This document shows, one piece after another, positions 34,635 to 44,774 of a stretch of DNA of 64,000 nucleotides. A program made the translations under genes and the position numbers. The first letter of the stretch is position 1; each line of letters begins with the position of its first letter. A model generated the notes under the pieces. It worked only from the letters and a program-made list of their open reading frames with translations. It had not been told where the DNA came from and ran no database searches. The DNA comes from Methanosarcina horonobensis HB-1 = JCM 15518 (lineage in GTDB: Archaea; Halobacteriota; Methanosarcinia; Methanosarcinales; Methanosarcinaceae): assembly GCF_000970285.1 (NCBI RefSeq), contig NZ_CP009516.1:2707036-2771035 (forward strand). The letters run 5' to 3'.

Positions 34635-36869
34635 TTATTTTCTTCTATACAGGAACACTCCAAGCAGCCCGAGAATACAGTAAATCATTTCGAAACCAGG
34701 TAGACCTGTTTTATTATCAGAAGTTGAATTGACTTCGGATTCTGTACCGTTTTTATCATCCTGTGTTTCAGGTTTAGGTGTAATTCCGTCTTTTATTTGG
34801 CCTATTTCATTTTCTGTCATCTTACCTGTTATTGCAAAGAATGAATAACCCGGGACGCTGGATTTGAAATACAGATATTTATTGTCTTCTCCTGAAAGGC
34901 TTGCTGGCAGCTTCTCCCATGTTTTGTTGCTGTACCTGTTTAGAGTGATTGAATCCTTATCTATGTTTTTATCCTTGATCCATGCTTTTTCAACCTTGAA
35001 GCCGATTACCGGGTTTTCAATATTCGCGGACGTTGCAAACCCACTGTTTCCTACCCAGACATTGAAGTACTTGTAGACAACTCCATCAGACAGGTTGGAG
35101 ACAAGAGTAGATTTATTTTTTAACTGCTCAACAATGGTCGTGGTCTTTCCAACAGTCTTCTTAGCGTCAAAGCCTACAGACACAACGCATGTTGCGTTCT
35201 TTGTGAAATCAAACTGTACAGCCTTACCGTTTGTGATAGATACCTGTGAAAGCTCCTTTACTTCAACGTTTCTTGCAGGTTCAGGAGAACCTCCGCCACC
35301 ACCGCCGCCACCGTTGCTTCCTCCGCTGCTCTTCCGGTCTGCGATTATCTGAGCAGTTGTTGAATTTTCACCGTTTGCATTTTTTGCGGTCAGTTTAACT
35401 GTATAAGTTCCAGCTGATGAGTATTCATGAGTTGGATTCTGATCGGTTGAACTCGCTCCATCCCCAAAGTCCCAGGTCCAGCTGGTTGCGTATTGCGAAA
35501 GGTCAGTAAAGGTAACTGAGAGAGGAGCATCGCCGCGTGTAACACTCATACTGAAGTTCGCTACAGGAAGCACATTACTTTCGTTAAGTACGGTTATTGT
35601 AGCAGTTGTTGAAGTCGTGCTGTTCAGGTTGCTTACCGTCAGGTTAACTGTATAACTTCCTGCTGCAGAATAAGTATGCTTTGGACTCTGCTCGGTTGAA
35701 TTATATCCGTCTCCGAAGTCCCATAACCAGGATGTTGGTGTCGGAAGTCCGGTTGATGCATCCGTGAACGCTACATCAAGCGGCGCAAGACCGGTTGTCA
35801 GATTACTGGTGAAATTAGCAACTGGAGGTGTCGATTGAATGACCGTAATTGTTTTAGTGATCGATTGGTTGGAAACGTCATTTGTTACCGTTAAATTAAC
35901 CGTATAAGTTCCTGGTGTTGTGTATTTATGAACAACATTTGCAGTACTGCTGTTAGAACCGTCACCAAAATCGAGCAGTTGAATGGTGTGGTTGACACTA
36001 TAATCCGCAAAAGTCACATTTTCCCCTGTATATACATTATCTGAAGAAACTGTGAAATTTGCAATTACATTAGAAAACCTGCCGGATGGAACCCAGGACG
36101 AATTACCCAGCTCTCCCATGAGATAGAATGTTCCGTTCTTCTGGTTGGTATAATTCAGAATTGATTCCAGTCTTGAGACTGAAGTTTGATATTCTCCGGG
36201 AGAATCTGAAGAATTAATCGCATGTCCGTATAATATTAATACATAATCATTATCTATTGCATAATCAATTCCATATTGTATAGACTCAAGACTAACATTA
36301 GACCGATCATCTATTTCAACACCATATACAACTCGAGCATCGTCCCACTTGTAATAAGCGTTTGAGGCATTTACATTCACTGTTTCGAAATTCGTCGATC
36401 TGAGTGTCCTGAAATATGGAGCCAGTAACGAATCAGTAGTTTCACTTCTACTTGAATAGGGATATGCAAAGGAATAAACCGGATAACCATAACCGGTTAT
36501 CTCTACGATGTTAGGGAATATTTCCTGGTTCAGCCACTCTTCAGAAGTGCTATTGTTTAGAAATGCAATTGAGTCTGTGTGATTGTACCCGTGCGCAGCT
36601 ATTTCCCATCCGGCATTGTGCAGTGCAGCCAGTTGAGCTTTTGTGCTATCTGAACTCTCATTTAATGTGTTTACATTTATAGTACAAACAGCATTATACT
36701 GCTGGAACTTTGTTAGATTCAGATAACACGGCTCAATGCTTCCTACATCGTCCCATGATAGAGCAATGCCTCCTTTATCAGTAGCTGCATGAGCATTACC
36801 AGCCAGACTAATTATTAGTAAGAGAAATAATCCATATTTTGCATATGGTTTAAATTTGTAAAGTTTCAT
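34635..36869 (-). CDS. surface polysaccharide deacetylase with three PKD domains and PGF-CTERM
   Basis: The protein of about 744 residues has a signal peptide (YGLFLLLIISLAGNAHA), a NodB-like polysaccharide deacetylase domain with metal-binding candidates in LSWDDVG and AAHGYNH, three PKD domains ending in DFGDG-type loops, a Gly-rich linker, a PGF-pre-PGF domain and a C-terminal LPGFEMIYCILGLLGVFLYR sorting tail for an archaeosortase. It should be exported, lipid-anchored and glycosylated at the cell surface. The ATG at 36869 is chosen over the TTG at 36878 because GAGGTTTGATC precedes it and the paralogue at 40667 starts there. From the last PKDs onward it is almost identical to the next gene. 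Confidence 0.88.
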   Translation of the reverse strand: MKLYKFKPYAKYGLFLLLIISLAGNAHAATDKGGIALSWDDVGSIEPCYLNLTKFQQYNAVCTINVNTLNESSDSTKAQLAALHNAGWEIAAHGYNHTDSIAFLNNSTSEEWLNQEIFPNIVEITGYGYPVYSFAYPYSSRSETTDSLLAPYFRTLRSTNFETVNVNASNAYYKWDDARVVYGVEIDDRSNVSLESIQYGIDYAIDNDYVLILYGHAINSSDSPGEYQTSVSRLESILNYTNQKNGTFYLMGELGNSSWVPSGRFSNVIANFTVSSDNVYTGENVTFADYSVNHTIQLLDFGDGSNSSTANVVHKYTTPGTYTVNLTVTNDVSNQSITKTITVIQSTPPVANFTSNLTTGLAPLDVAFTDASTGLPTPTSWLWDFGDGYNSTEQSPKHTYSAAGSYTVNLTVSNLNSTTSTTATITVLNESNVLPVANFSMSVTRGDAPLSVTFTDLSQYATSWTWDFGDGASSTDQNPTHEYSSAGTYTVKLTAKNANGENSTTAQIIADRKSSGGSNGGGGGGGGSPEPARNVEVKELSQVSITNGKAVQFDFTKNATCVVSVGFDAKKTVGKTTTIVEQLKNKSTLVSNLSDGVVYKYFNVWVGNSGFATSANIENPVIGFKVEKAWIKDKNIDKDSITLNRYSNKTWEKLPASLSGEDNKYLYFKSSVPGYSFFAITGKMTENEIGQIKDGITPKPETQDDKNGTESEVNSTSDNKTGLPGFEMIYCILGLLGVFLYRRK

Positions 36870-36878
36870 CGTGATCAA

Positions 36879-37475
36879 ACCTCTCTAATGAGATAAATTA
36901 ACCGTTTTTCCCTTAATTACTGATTTTAAAAACCTCCTTTTTTCAATTATCGCGCAATGGAATTTATTTTGACTAACAGAGCAAAGATATTCATTCTGTA
37001 GTTCATTATAACTCAAACATTATTATCCTCCGAGTATGTACTGATATAGACCCCGTTTTTGTACTTTGATATGTTTAAAAAAATGCTCCTTTAACCAGAA
37101 TATTATTCTGAAAATGTACGTACAGTCTGGTCTTGAGAGGCAATTTAACCACAAAAGAATAGTGCTTATTAGACAGAATATTATGACTTTCTAATATTTA
37201 TAGTTAAGTTAGCAACGTATAAATCATATTTATGGCGTGTTGACGAGAAATCAGCTTAAAAAAACAATATGGATGCAAGTGTAAGCGTTCATGTTTAACC
37301 GCATGATAGCTTTAGAATGTATAATGTTCTCAGCACGGAGAAAACGGAAAGACACGGAAAAACACGGAAAAACTTTCCCTGTACTATTGTGCCCACATAT
37401 ATACGAAAAAAAGGTAAAATTAGATAGTGGGATCAGTTATCCCTACCATCTAACTACAACTTATTCAAATTCAGT
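36879..37475. promoter_or_regulatory. long leader and promoter of the first deacetylase gene
   Basis: On the minus strand a TATA box (CTATAAATA at about 37196-37204) is followed by a leader of about 300 nt. It holds GTACGTAC near 37120, an AACGGGGTC block near 37050, and GGAGG (complement of 37027-37031) before a short ORF MFEL at 37006-37020. The same elements occur before both paralogues. 37221-37475 holds no gene; its last 70 bases duplicate the sequence just after the first paralogue. Confidence 0.6.
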
Positions 37476-40400
37476 TTATTTTCTTCTATACAGGAACACT
37501 CCAAGCAGCCCGAGAATACAGTAAATCATTTCGAAACCAGGCGTAATTTTACTATCCCCATCCGGTTCAATTCCTGGTTCCGTATTATCTTGTTCCTGTG
37601 TTCCCGAGTTAGGTGTTGCTTCTCCTGTATGGCTTTCATCTTCTTCGTTTGATGTCATCTTACCTGTTATTGCAAAGAATGAATAACCCGGGACGCTGGA
37701 TTTGAAATACAGATATTTATTGTCTTCTCCTGAAAGGCTTGCTGGCAGTTTCTCCCATGTTTTGTTGCTGTACCTGTTGAGAGTGATTGAATCCTTGTCT
37801 ATGTTTTTATCCTTGATCCATGCTTTTTCAACCTTGAAGCAGAGGGCTGGGTTTTCAATATTCGCGGACGTTGCAAACCCACTGTTTCCTACCCAGACAT
37901 TGAAGTACTTGTAGACAACTCCATCAGACAGGTTGGAGACAAGAGTAGATTTATTTTTTAACTGCTCAACAATGGTCGTGGTCTTTCCAACAGTCTTCTT
38001 AGCGTCAAAGCCTACAGACACAACGCATGTTGCGTTCTTTGTGAAATCAAACTGTACAGCCTTACCGTTTGTGATAGATACCTGTGAAAGTTCCTTTACT
38101 TCAACGTTTCTTGCAGGTTCAGGAGAACCTCCGCCACCACCGCCACCACCGTTGCTGCTTCCTCCGCTGCTCTTCCGGTCTGCGATTATCTGAGCAGTTG
38201 TTGAATTTTCACCGTTTGCATTTTTTGCGGTCAGTTTAACTGTATAAGTTCCAGCTGATGAGTATTCATGAGTTGGATTCTGATCGGTTGAACTCGCTCC
38301 ATCCCCAAAGTCCCAGGTCCAGCTGGTTGCGTATTGCGAAAGGTCAGTAAAGGTAACTGAGAGAGGAGCATCGCCGCGTGTAACACTCATACTGAAGTTC
38401 GCTACAGGAAGCACATTACTTTCGTTAAGTACGGTTATTGTAGCAGTTGTTGAAGTCGTGCTGTTCAGGTTGCTTACCGTCAGGTTAACTGTATAACTTC
38501 CTGCTGCAGAATAAGTATGCTTTGGACTCTGCTCGGTTGAATTATATCCGTCTCCGAAGTCCCATAACCAGGATGTTGGTGTCGGAAGTCCGGTTGATGC
38601 ATCCGTGAACGCTACATCAAGCGGCGCAAGACCGGTTGTCAGATTACTGGTGAAATTAGCAACTGGAGGTGTCGATTGAATGACCGTGATTGTTTTAGTG
38701 ATCGATTGGTTGGAAACGTCATTTGTTACCGTTAAATTAACCGTATAAGTTCCTGGTGTTGTGTATTTATGAACAACATTTGCAGTACTGCTGTTAGAAC
38801 CGTCACCAAAATCGAGCAGTTGAATGGTGTGGTTGACACTATAATCCGCAAAAGTCACATTTTCCCCTGTATATACATTATCTGAAGAAACTGTGAAATT
38901 TGCAATTACATTAGAAAACCTGCCGGATGGAACCCAGGACGAATTTCCAAGATCTCCCATGAGATAGAATGTTCCGTTCTTCTGGTTGGTATAATTCAGA
39001 ATTGATTCCAGCCTTGATGTTGAAGTTTGATATTCCCCGGTAACATTTGAAGTAATTGCATGCCCGTATAACACCAATACGTACCCATGTTGCATCGCGT
39101 AATCAATTCCGTATTTTATGGACTCAAGACTAACATTGGACTGGTCATCTATTTCAACACCATAAACAACTCGAGCATCGTCCCACTTGTAATAAGCGTT
39201 TGATTCATTTACATTTACTGTTTCGAAATTCGTCGACCTGAGTGTCCTGAAATATGGAGCCAGTAACGAATCGGTAGTTTCGTTTCTACTTGAATAGGGA
39301 TATGCCAGGGAATAAACCGGATAACCATAACCGGTTATTTCTGCGATGTTAGGGAATATTTCCTGGTTCAGCCACTCTTCAGAAGTGCTATTATTTAGAA
39401 ACTCAATAGAATTTAAGTGATTGTACCCGTGCCCAGCTATTTCCCATCCGGCATTGTGCAGTGCGCTCAGGTTATCTGTTGTACCTTGCCCCCAGGCACT
39501 CAAATTATTTATATTCATAGTACAGCTGGCATTATACGTCTGGAACGTTGCTAGATTTTCATAACATGGACCAATATTTTGCACGTCATCCCATGATAAA
39601 GCAACACCTCCGGTTCGACCCGTAGTAACTATAATTGTTTTAGTTATCGAGTGGCTGTGAATGCCATTTGTTACCGTTAAAACAGCATTATAGGTTCCTG
39701 GTGTTGCATATGTATGAGTGACATTTGCACTAGTGCTGCTAGTACCATCTCCGAAATCTAAAAATTCAGAAGTCTGGTTGATGCTGTAACCTACAAAAGT
39801 CACATCTCCTCCTGCAACAATAGTATCTGCAGAAATTGTGAAATTTGCAGTCACATTAGAGGTTGCGGAGGACCAGGACGAATTACCTAGGTCTCCCAGG
39901 AGATAGAAGTCTCCGCCCTGTGCTTTGGTATAACTTAGAATTTCTTCCAGTTTCGAGGTTGAAGTCTGATATTCGGCGGGTGTACCTGAGGTAATTACAT
40001 GCCCATATAACAGCAGTACATATTCATTAGCTATTGCGTAATCAATTCCAGCTTTTATGGACTCCAGACTAACATTGGACTGGTCATCTATTTCAACAGC
40101 ATACAGAACTTGAGTATCGTCCCACTTGTAATAAGCGTCTGGTGTGTCATTTACATTCTGTCCGTCCATAGTTTCGAATTCCGACGATCTAAGTGTCCGG
40201 AAGTATTGAGCCAATAATGCATCAGTATTATTATCTCTACTTCCGTAAGGATATGCAAAGGAATAAACTGAAAAACCTAAAGCATTTAGTGCGTCGATGT
40301 TCGAAATTATTTCCTGGTTCAACCACACATCAGAAGTGTAATTGTTTAGATATGCAACTGAATCTTCGTGATTATGCCCATGTGCAGCTACTTCCCATCC

Positions 40401-40667
40401 AGCAGAATGCAGTGCACTCAGGTTATCTTTTGTACCCTGCCCAAAGGTACTTAGATCATTTGAATTTATATTGATAGTACACGTAGCATTATACTCCTTA
40501 AATAGTTCCAAATTTTGATAACACGGATCAACACTTAATACATCGTCCCATGATAGGGCGATACCTCCTGTATGACCCGTAGCTGCATTAGCAGTACCAG
40601 CCAGACCAATTAACAGAATGAAGAATAATCCATATTTTGCACATGATTTGAATTTATAAAATTTCAT
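37476..40667 (-). CDS. surface protein with two polysaccharide deacetylase domains, PKD repeats and PGF-CTERM
   Basis: The 1063-residue protein repeats the neighbour's plan with an extra module. Order: signal peptide, deacetylase 1 (LSWDDVLS, AAHGHNH), PKD, deacetylase 2 (LSWDDVQN, AGHGYNH), three PKD domains, a Gly-rich linker, PGF-pre-PGF and a C-terminal TPGFEMIYCILGLLGVFLYR tail. Deacetylase 2 onward is nearly identical in DNA to the gene at 34635, so one arose from the other by duplication with later gene conversion. The tail just before the anchor differs (Asn/Glu/Gly-rich), showing where conversion ended. Start ATG at 40667 follows AAGGTCTGATC. Substrate unknown; probably a surface polysaccharide. 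Confidence 0.88.
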   Translation of the reverse strand: MKFYKFKSCAKYGLFFILLIGLAGTANAATGHTGGIALSWDDVLSVDPCYQNLELFKEYNATCTININSNDLSTFGQGTKDNLSALHSAGWEVAAHGHNHEDSVAYLNNYTSDVWLNQEIISNIDALNALGFSVYSFAYPYGSRDNNTDALLAQYFRTLRSSEFETMDGQNVNDTPDAYYKWDDTQVLYAVEIDDQSNVSLESIKAGIDYAIANEYVLLLYGHVITSGTPAEYQTSTSKLEEILSYTKAQGGDFYLLGDLGNSSWSSATSNVTANFTISADTIVAGGDVTFVGYSINQTSEFLDFGDGTSSTSANVTHTYATPGTYNAVLTVTNGIHSHSITKTIIVTTGRTGGVALSWDDVQNIGPCYENLATFQTYNASCTMNINNLSAWGQGTTDNLSALHNAGWEIAGHGYNHLNSIEFLNNSTSEEWLNQEIFPNIAEITGYGYPVYSLAYPYSSRNETTDSLLAPYFRTLRSTNFETVNVNESNAYYKWDDARVVYGVEIDDQSNVSLESIKYGIDYAMQHGYVLVLYGHAITSNVTGEYQTSTSRLESILNYTNQKNGTFYLMGDLGNSSWVPSGRFSNVIANFTVSSDNVYTGENVTFADYSVNHTIQLLDFGDGSNSSTANVVHKYTTPGTYTVNLTVTNDVSNQSITKTITVIQSTPPVANFTSNLTTGLAPLDVAFTDASTGLPTPTSWLWDFGDGYNSTEQSPKHTYSAAGSYTVNLTVSNLNSTTSTTATITVLNESNVLPVANFSMSVTRGDAPLSVTFTDLSQYATSWTWDFGDGASSTDQNPTHEYSSAGTYTVKLTAKNANGENSTTAQIIADRKSSGGSSNGGGGGGGGSPEPARNVEVKELSQVSITNGKAVQFDFTKNATCVVSVGFDAKKTVGKTTTIVEQLKNKSTLVSNLSDGVVYKYFNVWVGNSGFATSANIENPALCFKVEKAWIKDKNIDKDSITLNRYSNKTWEKLPASLSGEDNKYLYFKSSVPGYSFFAITGKMTSNEEDESHTGEATPNSGTQEQDNTEPGIEPDGDSKITPGFEMIYCILGLLGVFLYRRK

Positions 40668-41497
40668 TGTGATCAGACCTTCTTAAAGAAGGCATTTAAT
40701 GCCTTCTTTTTCCTAAACAAGCAATTTAAATGCCTTTTTCAAATTTAACATAAAGAAGTTCTACTTTGATTAGTGGGGTAAAATATTTTTTATGTACTTA
40801 GTTACGACTCGAACATCATTATCCTCCGAATATGTCTGGTATGAACCCCGTTTTTGGAATTTTTCATGTTTCAAAAATACTCTTTTAACCAGAATCGTAG
40901 ATTTCAAAATGTACGTACAGTCTGGTTTTGAGAGGCAATTTAATTTATAACAGAAGAATGTTAATTAAACAGAACATATTACTACATTCTAATATTTATA
41001 GTTAAGTCATTTGAATTTATGTTGAATTCAAAATAATTATATTTACAAACTGATATTATTTTGAGTTTAAGCGTTCATGCTTAAGCCGCATGACAGCTAT
41101 GTTGTTATAATGCACAACCGTTGCCTGCACGGAACTACTGAAGAGAAACGAAAAAATTGTCTCTGTACCATATGGTCATAAAGTAAGAAAAATTAACTTT
41201 ATCAAGAAATTTAAAGATAAAAGTGTCAATAAATTCTAAAAATAAAAAATTAGTGGTATAAGTCATAAAGAAACCTGGCACCAAAATAAAAGTAGAAGAG
41301 TTATAATTTTGGAGTTTTGCTTCATACTATGAATATCTCCAGAATAACCTGGCTTGTTCCAGTCAAATACAAAAAAGACTTTGAGAATGTGAAAACTTAA
41401 ATTAACCAGGAAAAAATTCAAGAGATTAGACAGCAGGGATCAGTTATCCCTACCATCTAACTGCAGTTCGTTCAGTTTATCTTCTTCCACATTCAGT
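40668..41497. promoter_or_regulatory. leader and promoter of the second deacetylase gene, and downstream flank of the third
   Basis: 40668-41010 mirrors the leader of the paralogue: TATA at about 40994-41002, GTACGTAC near 40912, CGGGGTTC near 40846, CCTCC at 40823-40827 (GGAGG on the minus strand) and the short ORF MFES at 40802-40816. From 41010 to 41497 I see no gene; the last 70 bases carry the flank shared with the other two paralogues. Confidence 0.6.
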
Positions 41498-43453
41498 TTA
41501 TTTTCTTCTATACAGGAACACTCCAAGCAGCCCGAGAATACAATAAATCATTTCGAAGCCCGGAGCACGTGTTCTTCTCACAGAAGTTCTGTTAGCTTCT
41601 GCTTCAGTATCATTTTTATCTTCCTGAGTCTCAGGTTTAGATGTTATTGCATCTTCTGTCGTCTTACCTGTTATTGCAAAGAATGAATAACCTGAGACGC
41701 TGGATTTGAAATACAGATACTTGTCGTCTTCCCTTGAAAAGTTTGTTGGCTGCTTTTCCCAGGTTTTGTTATTGTATCTGTTAAGGGTGATTGAATCCTT
41801 GTTTATCTTATTATCCTGGACCCAGGATTTTTCAACTTTGAAGCAGAGCGCAGGGTTGTCAATATTCTCGGATGTTGCAAACCCGCTATTTCCAACCCAG
41901 ACATTGAAGTATTTATAGACCTTTCCTTCAGGCAGTCCGGAAACAAGTGTAGACTTATTCTTCAACTGTTCAGCAATAGCTGTTGTCCTGCCAGCAGTCT
42001 TTTTAGCATTGAAACTAATACACACGACACATGTTGCGTTCTTTGTGAAATCAAACTGAGCAGCTTTGCCGTTTGTAATGAAAGCCTGCGAAAGTTCCTT
42101 TACTTCAACATTCCCTGCAGGTTCAGGAGAACCCCCACCGCCGCCGCCGTTGCTGCTTCCTCCGCTGCTCTTCCTGTTTACAACTATCGTATCAGTTTTT
42201 GAATTTTCGCCGTTTGCATTGGTTACGGTCAGTTTAACTGTATAAGTTCCAGCCGATGAGTAGACATGTGTTGGACTCGGTTCATCTGAAGTCGTTCCAT
42301 CCCCAAAGTCCCATGACCAGGATGTTGGAACTCCGGTTGATGTATCTGTAAATGCTACATTCAACGGTGCAACTCCAGTTGTGGGATTACTGGTGAAACT
42401 AGCTACTGGAGGTATCGGGTCAGTAACCGTAATTGTTTTAGTGATCGATTGGTTGGAAACGTCATTTGATACCGTTAAATTAGCGATATAAGTTCCTGGT
42501 ACTGAATATGTATGAGTAACGTTTACAGTACTGCTGTTATAACCATCACCAAAATCTAGCAGTTCACTGGTCTGGTTTACGCTGTAATCCGCAAAAGTCA
42601 CATTTCCCCCCGTTAACACTGTATCTGAAGAAACTGTGAAGTTTGCAGTCACATTAGAAAATCTACCAGGTCTTACCCAGGCGGAATCACCCAGCTCTCC
42701 CATGAGATAGAATGTTCCGTTCTTCTGGTTGGTATAATTCAGAATTGATTCCAGTCTTGAGGTTGAAGTTTGATAAGGTCCGGTAACATTTGAAGTAATA
42801 GCATGCCCGTATAAAACCAGTACGTACTCATTAGCTATTGCATAATCAATTCCATATTGTATAGATTCAAGGGTAATACCAGTCTGGTCATCTATTTCAA
42901 CAGCATATACAAGTTGAGTGTCGTTCCACTTGTAATAAGCGGCTGACTCGTTTACATTCACCGTTTCGAAGGCCGTCGCTCTAAGTGTTTGGAAGTATGG
43001 AGCCAGTAGTGCATCAGTAGTTTCATTCCTTAACGAGTAAGGATATGCAAAGGAATAAATCGGATAACCATAACCGGTTATTTCTACTATGTTAGGGAAT
43101 ATTTCCTGGTCAAGCCACTCGTCAGGAGTGCTATTGTTTAGAAATTCAGTTGAATTTTTATGGTTGTGCCCATGTGCAGCTATTTCCCATCCAGCTTTAT
43201 GCAGTTCATTCAATGCAGTTCTTGTACTATTTGGGCTCTCACTTACTGAGTTTATATATATAGTGCATGTAGCATTATGCTGCTGGAACATTGTTAGGTT
43301 TTCATAACATGGCTCAATATTTCCTATATCGTCCCAGCATAGAGCAATACCTCCTGTGTGATTCGTAGCTGCACTAGCGGTGCCAGCCAGACTAATTACC
43401 AGTATGAGAAATAATCCATATTTTGCATATAGTTTAAGTTTATGAAATTTCAT
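41498..43453 (-). CDS. third surface polysaccharide deacetylase with PKD domains and PGF-CTERM
   Basis: The protein of about 651 residues has a signal peptide, one deacetylase domain (LCWDDIGN, AAHGHNH), two PKD domains, a shorter Gly-rich linker, PGF-pre-PGF and an APGFEMIYCILGLLGVFLYR tail. It is the most diverged of the three and lacks one PKD domain. The ATG at 43453 is preceded by GGAGGCATGATAAC, a strong ribosome binding site, so it is chosen over the upstream codon at 43462. All three are likely exported and processed by archaeosortase. The set looks like a tandem family still exchanging sequence. Confidence 0.88.
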   Translation of the reverse strand: MKFHKLKLYAKYGLFLILVISLAGTASAATNHTGGIALCWDDIGNIEPCYENLTMFQQHNATCTIYINSVSESPNSTRTALNELHKAGWEIAAHGHNHKNSTEFLNNSTPDEWLDQEIFPNIVEITGYGYPIYSFAYPYSLRNETTDALLAPYFQTLRATAFETVNVNESAAYYKWNDTQLVYAVEIDDQTGITLESIQYGIDYAIANEYVLVLYGHAITSNVTGPYQTSTSRLESILNYTNQKNGTFYLMGELGDSAWVRPGRFSNVTANFTVSSDTVLTGGNVTFADYSVNQTSELLDFGDGYNSSTVNVTHTYSVPGTYIANLTVSNDVSNQSITKTITVTDPIPPVASFTSNPTTGVAPLNVAFTDTSTGVPTSWSWDFGDGTTSDEPSPTHVYSSAGTYTVKLTVTNANGENSKTDTIVVNRKSSGGSSNGGGGGGSPEPAGNVEVKELSQAFITNGKAAQFDFTKNATCVVCISFNAKKTAGRTTAIAEQLKNKSTLVSGLPEGKVYKYFNVWVGNSGFATSENIDNPALCFKVEKSWVQDNKINKDSITLNRYNNKTWEKQPTNFSREDDKYLYFKSSVSGYSFFAITGKTTEDAITSKPETQEDKNDTEAEANRTSVRRTRAPGFEMIYCILGLLGVFLYRRK

Positions 43454-43462
43454 CGTTATCAT

Positions 43463-44230
43463 GCCTCCTCAATGAAGACAATATTGAATGTCTTCTTCTT
43501 AAACAATAATTTAAAAACCTCCTTTTTTTCAATTTAATAACAGAACTTCTTCTTTTTGCGGATAAGACAGGATTTTCCTTTTTCATTTTGCAGCAGTCTC
43601 ATTATTATCCTCCTAGTATGTATTTATATGAACCCCGTTTTTGGACTTTGATATGTTCAAGGTTGCTCCTTTAACCAGAACACTTAACCTAAAAAATAAA
43701 CAAAGCCTGATTCTGGAAACAATCCACCTGTAAAAAGTATCAATTTATTAAGCAGAATATATTACAACGTTCTAATATTTATAACTAAGTTGTCTGGACT
43801 TATGACAGGTTGTATATGCCAGCATACAGCCTTATTGCAGTGCTAACCATATTGCCTCTTGCCAATTTACTCTATAAAAATTCAAGGCAGGTTCTCTATA
43901 AAATATCTTCTCCCTGGTGCCGGTTCGATGGGAGGGATCCTTTCCTGCTCTCAGGCCCGGTTGTGATCTGGCTCACCCCTTTATGTACCAGAAACGGGCT
44001 CACAGGATAATTCTCAAATTAAGGGGACTTATTAAAAAAGATCAGGGAAACACTATTAAAGAAATATTTATAATTTTTGTTTCCCATCGTGTGAATCTGC
44101 TCTTTTGTTTTCACACTCAGGATTAAAATATCAGATTATCTGTTTTTTTCCTGCAGGGTGATGGGCTAACTTACTTACCTTTAAGAGTAAGAGGAAATTT
44201 AAGTTATATTGATCAGGATTTATCTCTTGT
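43463..44230. promoter_or_regulatory. leader and promoter of the third deacetylase gene, then unassigned sequence
   Basis: Minus-strand TATA at about 43777-43785, CGGGGTTC near 43633, CCTCC at 43609-43613 and an ATG at 43600-43602 (complement) opening a short ORF, here MRLLQNEKGK and onward, repeat the layout of the other leaders. 43800-44230 has two short open stretches without family resemblance; I treat them as non-coding or relic. Confidence 0.55.
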
Positions 44231-44232
44231 GA

Positions 44233-44649
44233 GAAACAACTCCAGAAGGTGAATTAAACTCCGTTCTTGACGTAGGCTGCGGAACAGGGCGGCAGGCTGT
44301 GAATGTCTCGGAGATTATAGGGCATTTCGGGAAGCTCACAGGTATTGACCCTTCCTCATATCGTATTGAATTTGCGCGGAAAAAGTTTGGTGAAGACTCC
44401 ACCGGAAGCGTCCGTTTTTTTGTGGGACAGGTTGAGGATCTTATTGCCGTTCCGGACAATTCAATCAATCATTCATATTTTTGTTCCTCATTCCACTGGG
44501 TTGACGACAAGAAAACCGCCCTCAATGAGATATACCGTGTACGATAGGAGATTACTGAAGAATTCGTGAAGGTAGAGGCCCCGACAGGTGTCTATTTTGA
44601 AAACATTATGCTGTTTGCGATTGCAACAAAACCAAACGAAAGGATGTAA
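44233..44649 (+). pseudogene. decayed SAM-dependent methyltransferase
   Basis: The frame gives SVLDVGCGTGRQAVNV (motif I), LTGIDPSSYRIEFAR, DNSINHSYFCSSFHWVDD and ALNEIYRV, then an in-frame TAG at 44545-44547, then EITEEFVKVEAPTGV and ending FAIATKPNERM. The whole segment between the LNEIYRV strand and the C-terminal strands is missing, and there is no start codon after the upstream stop at 44230. This is a deleted, truncated class I methyltransferase. Confidence 0.82.
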
Positions 44650-44774
44650 ACCAATGGCTGAGCTTTTTCTCAAAGTTTTGATGCGCTGGCAGCTGATCCA
44701 TAAATTTTAACTGGCAGAATCTTAAAATCTAACATCTTAACCCGAATAGGTCCCATAAAACCGGTCTTTCTCAG

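Noticed and set aside
35095-38193. Plus-strand frames with polyproline runs opposite the deacetylase genes
   Set aside because: They are the reverse of the Gly-rich linkers and continue into the antisense of PGF-pre-PGF domains.
43810-44126. Two overlapping open frames of 66-69 codons
   Set aside because: Neither shows domains or a ribosome binding site; both fall in a relic-rich spacer.
44545-44547. Pyrrolysine readthrough rescuing the methyltransferase
   Set aside because: The protein would still lack its middle part and a start codon.
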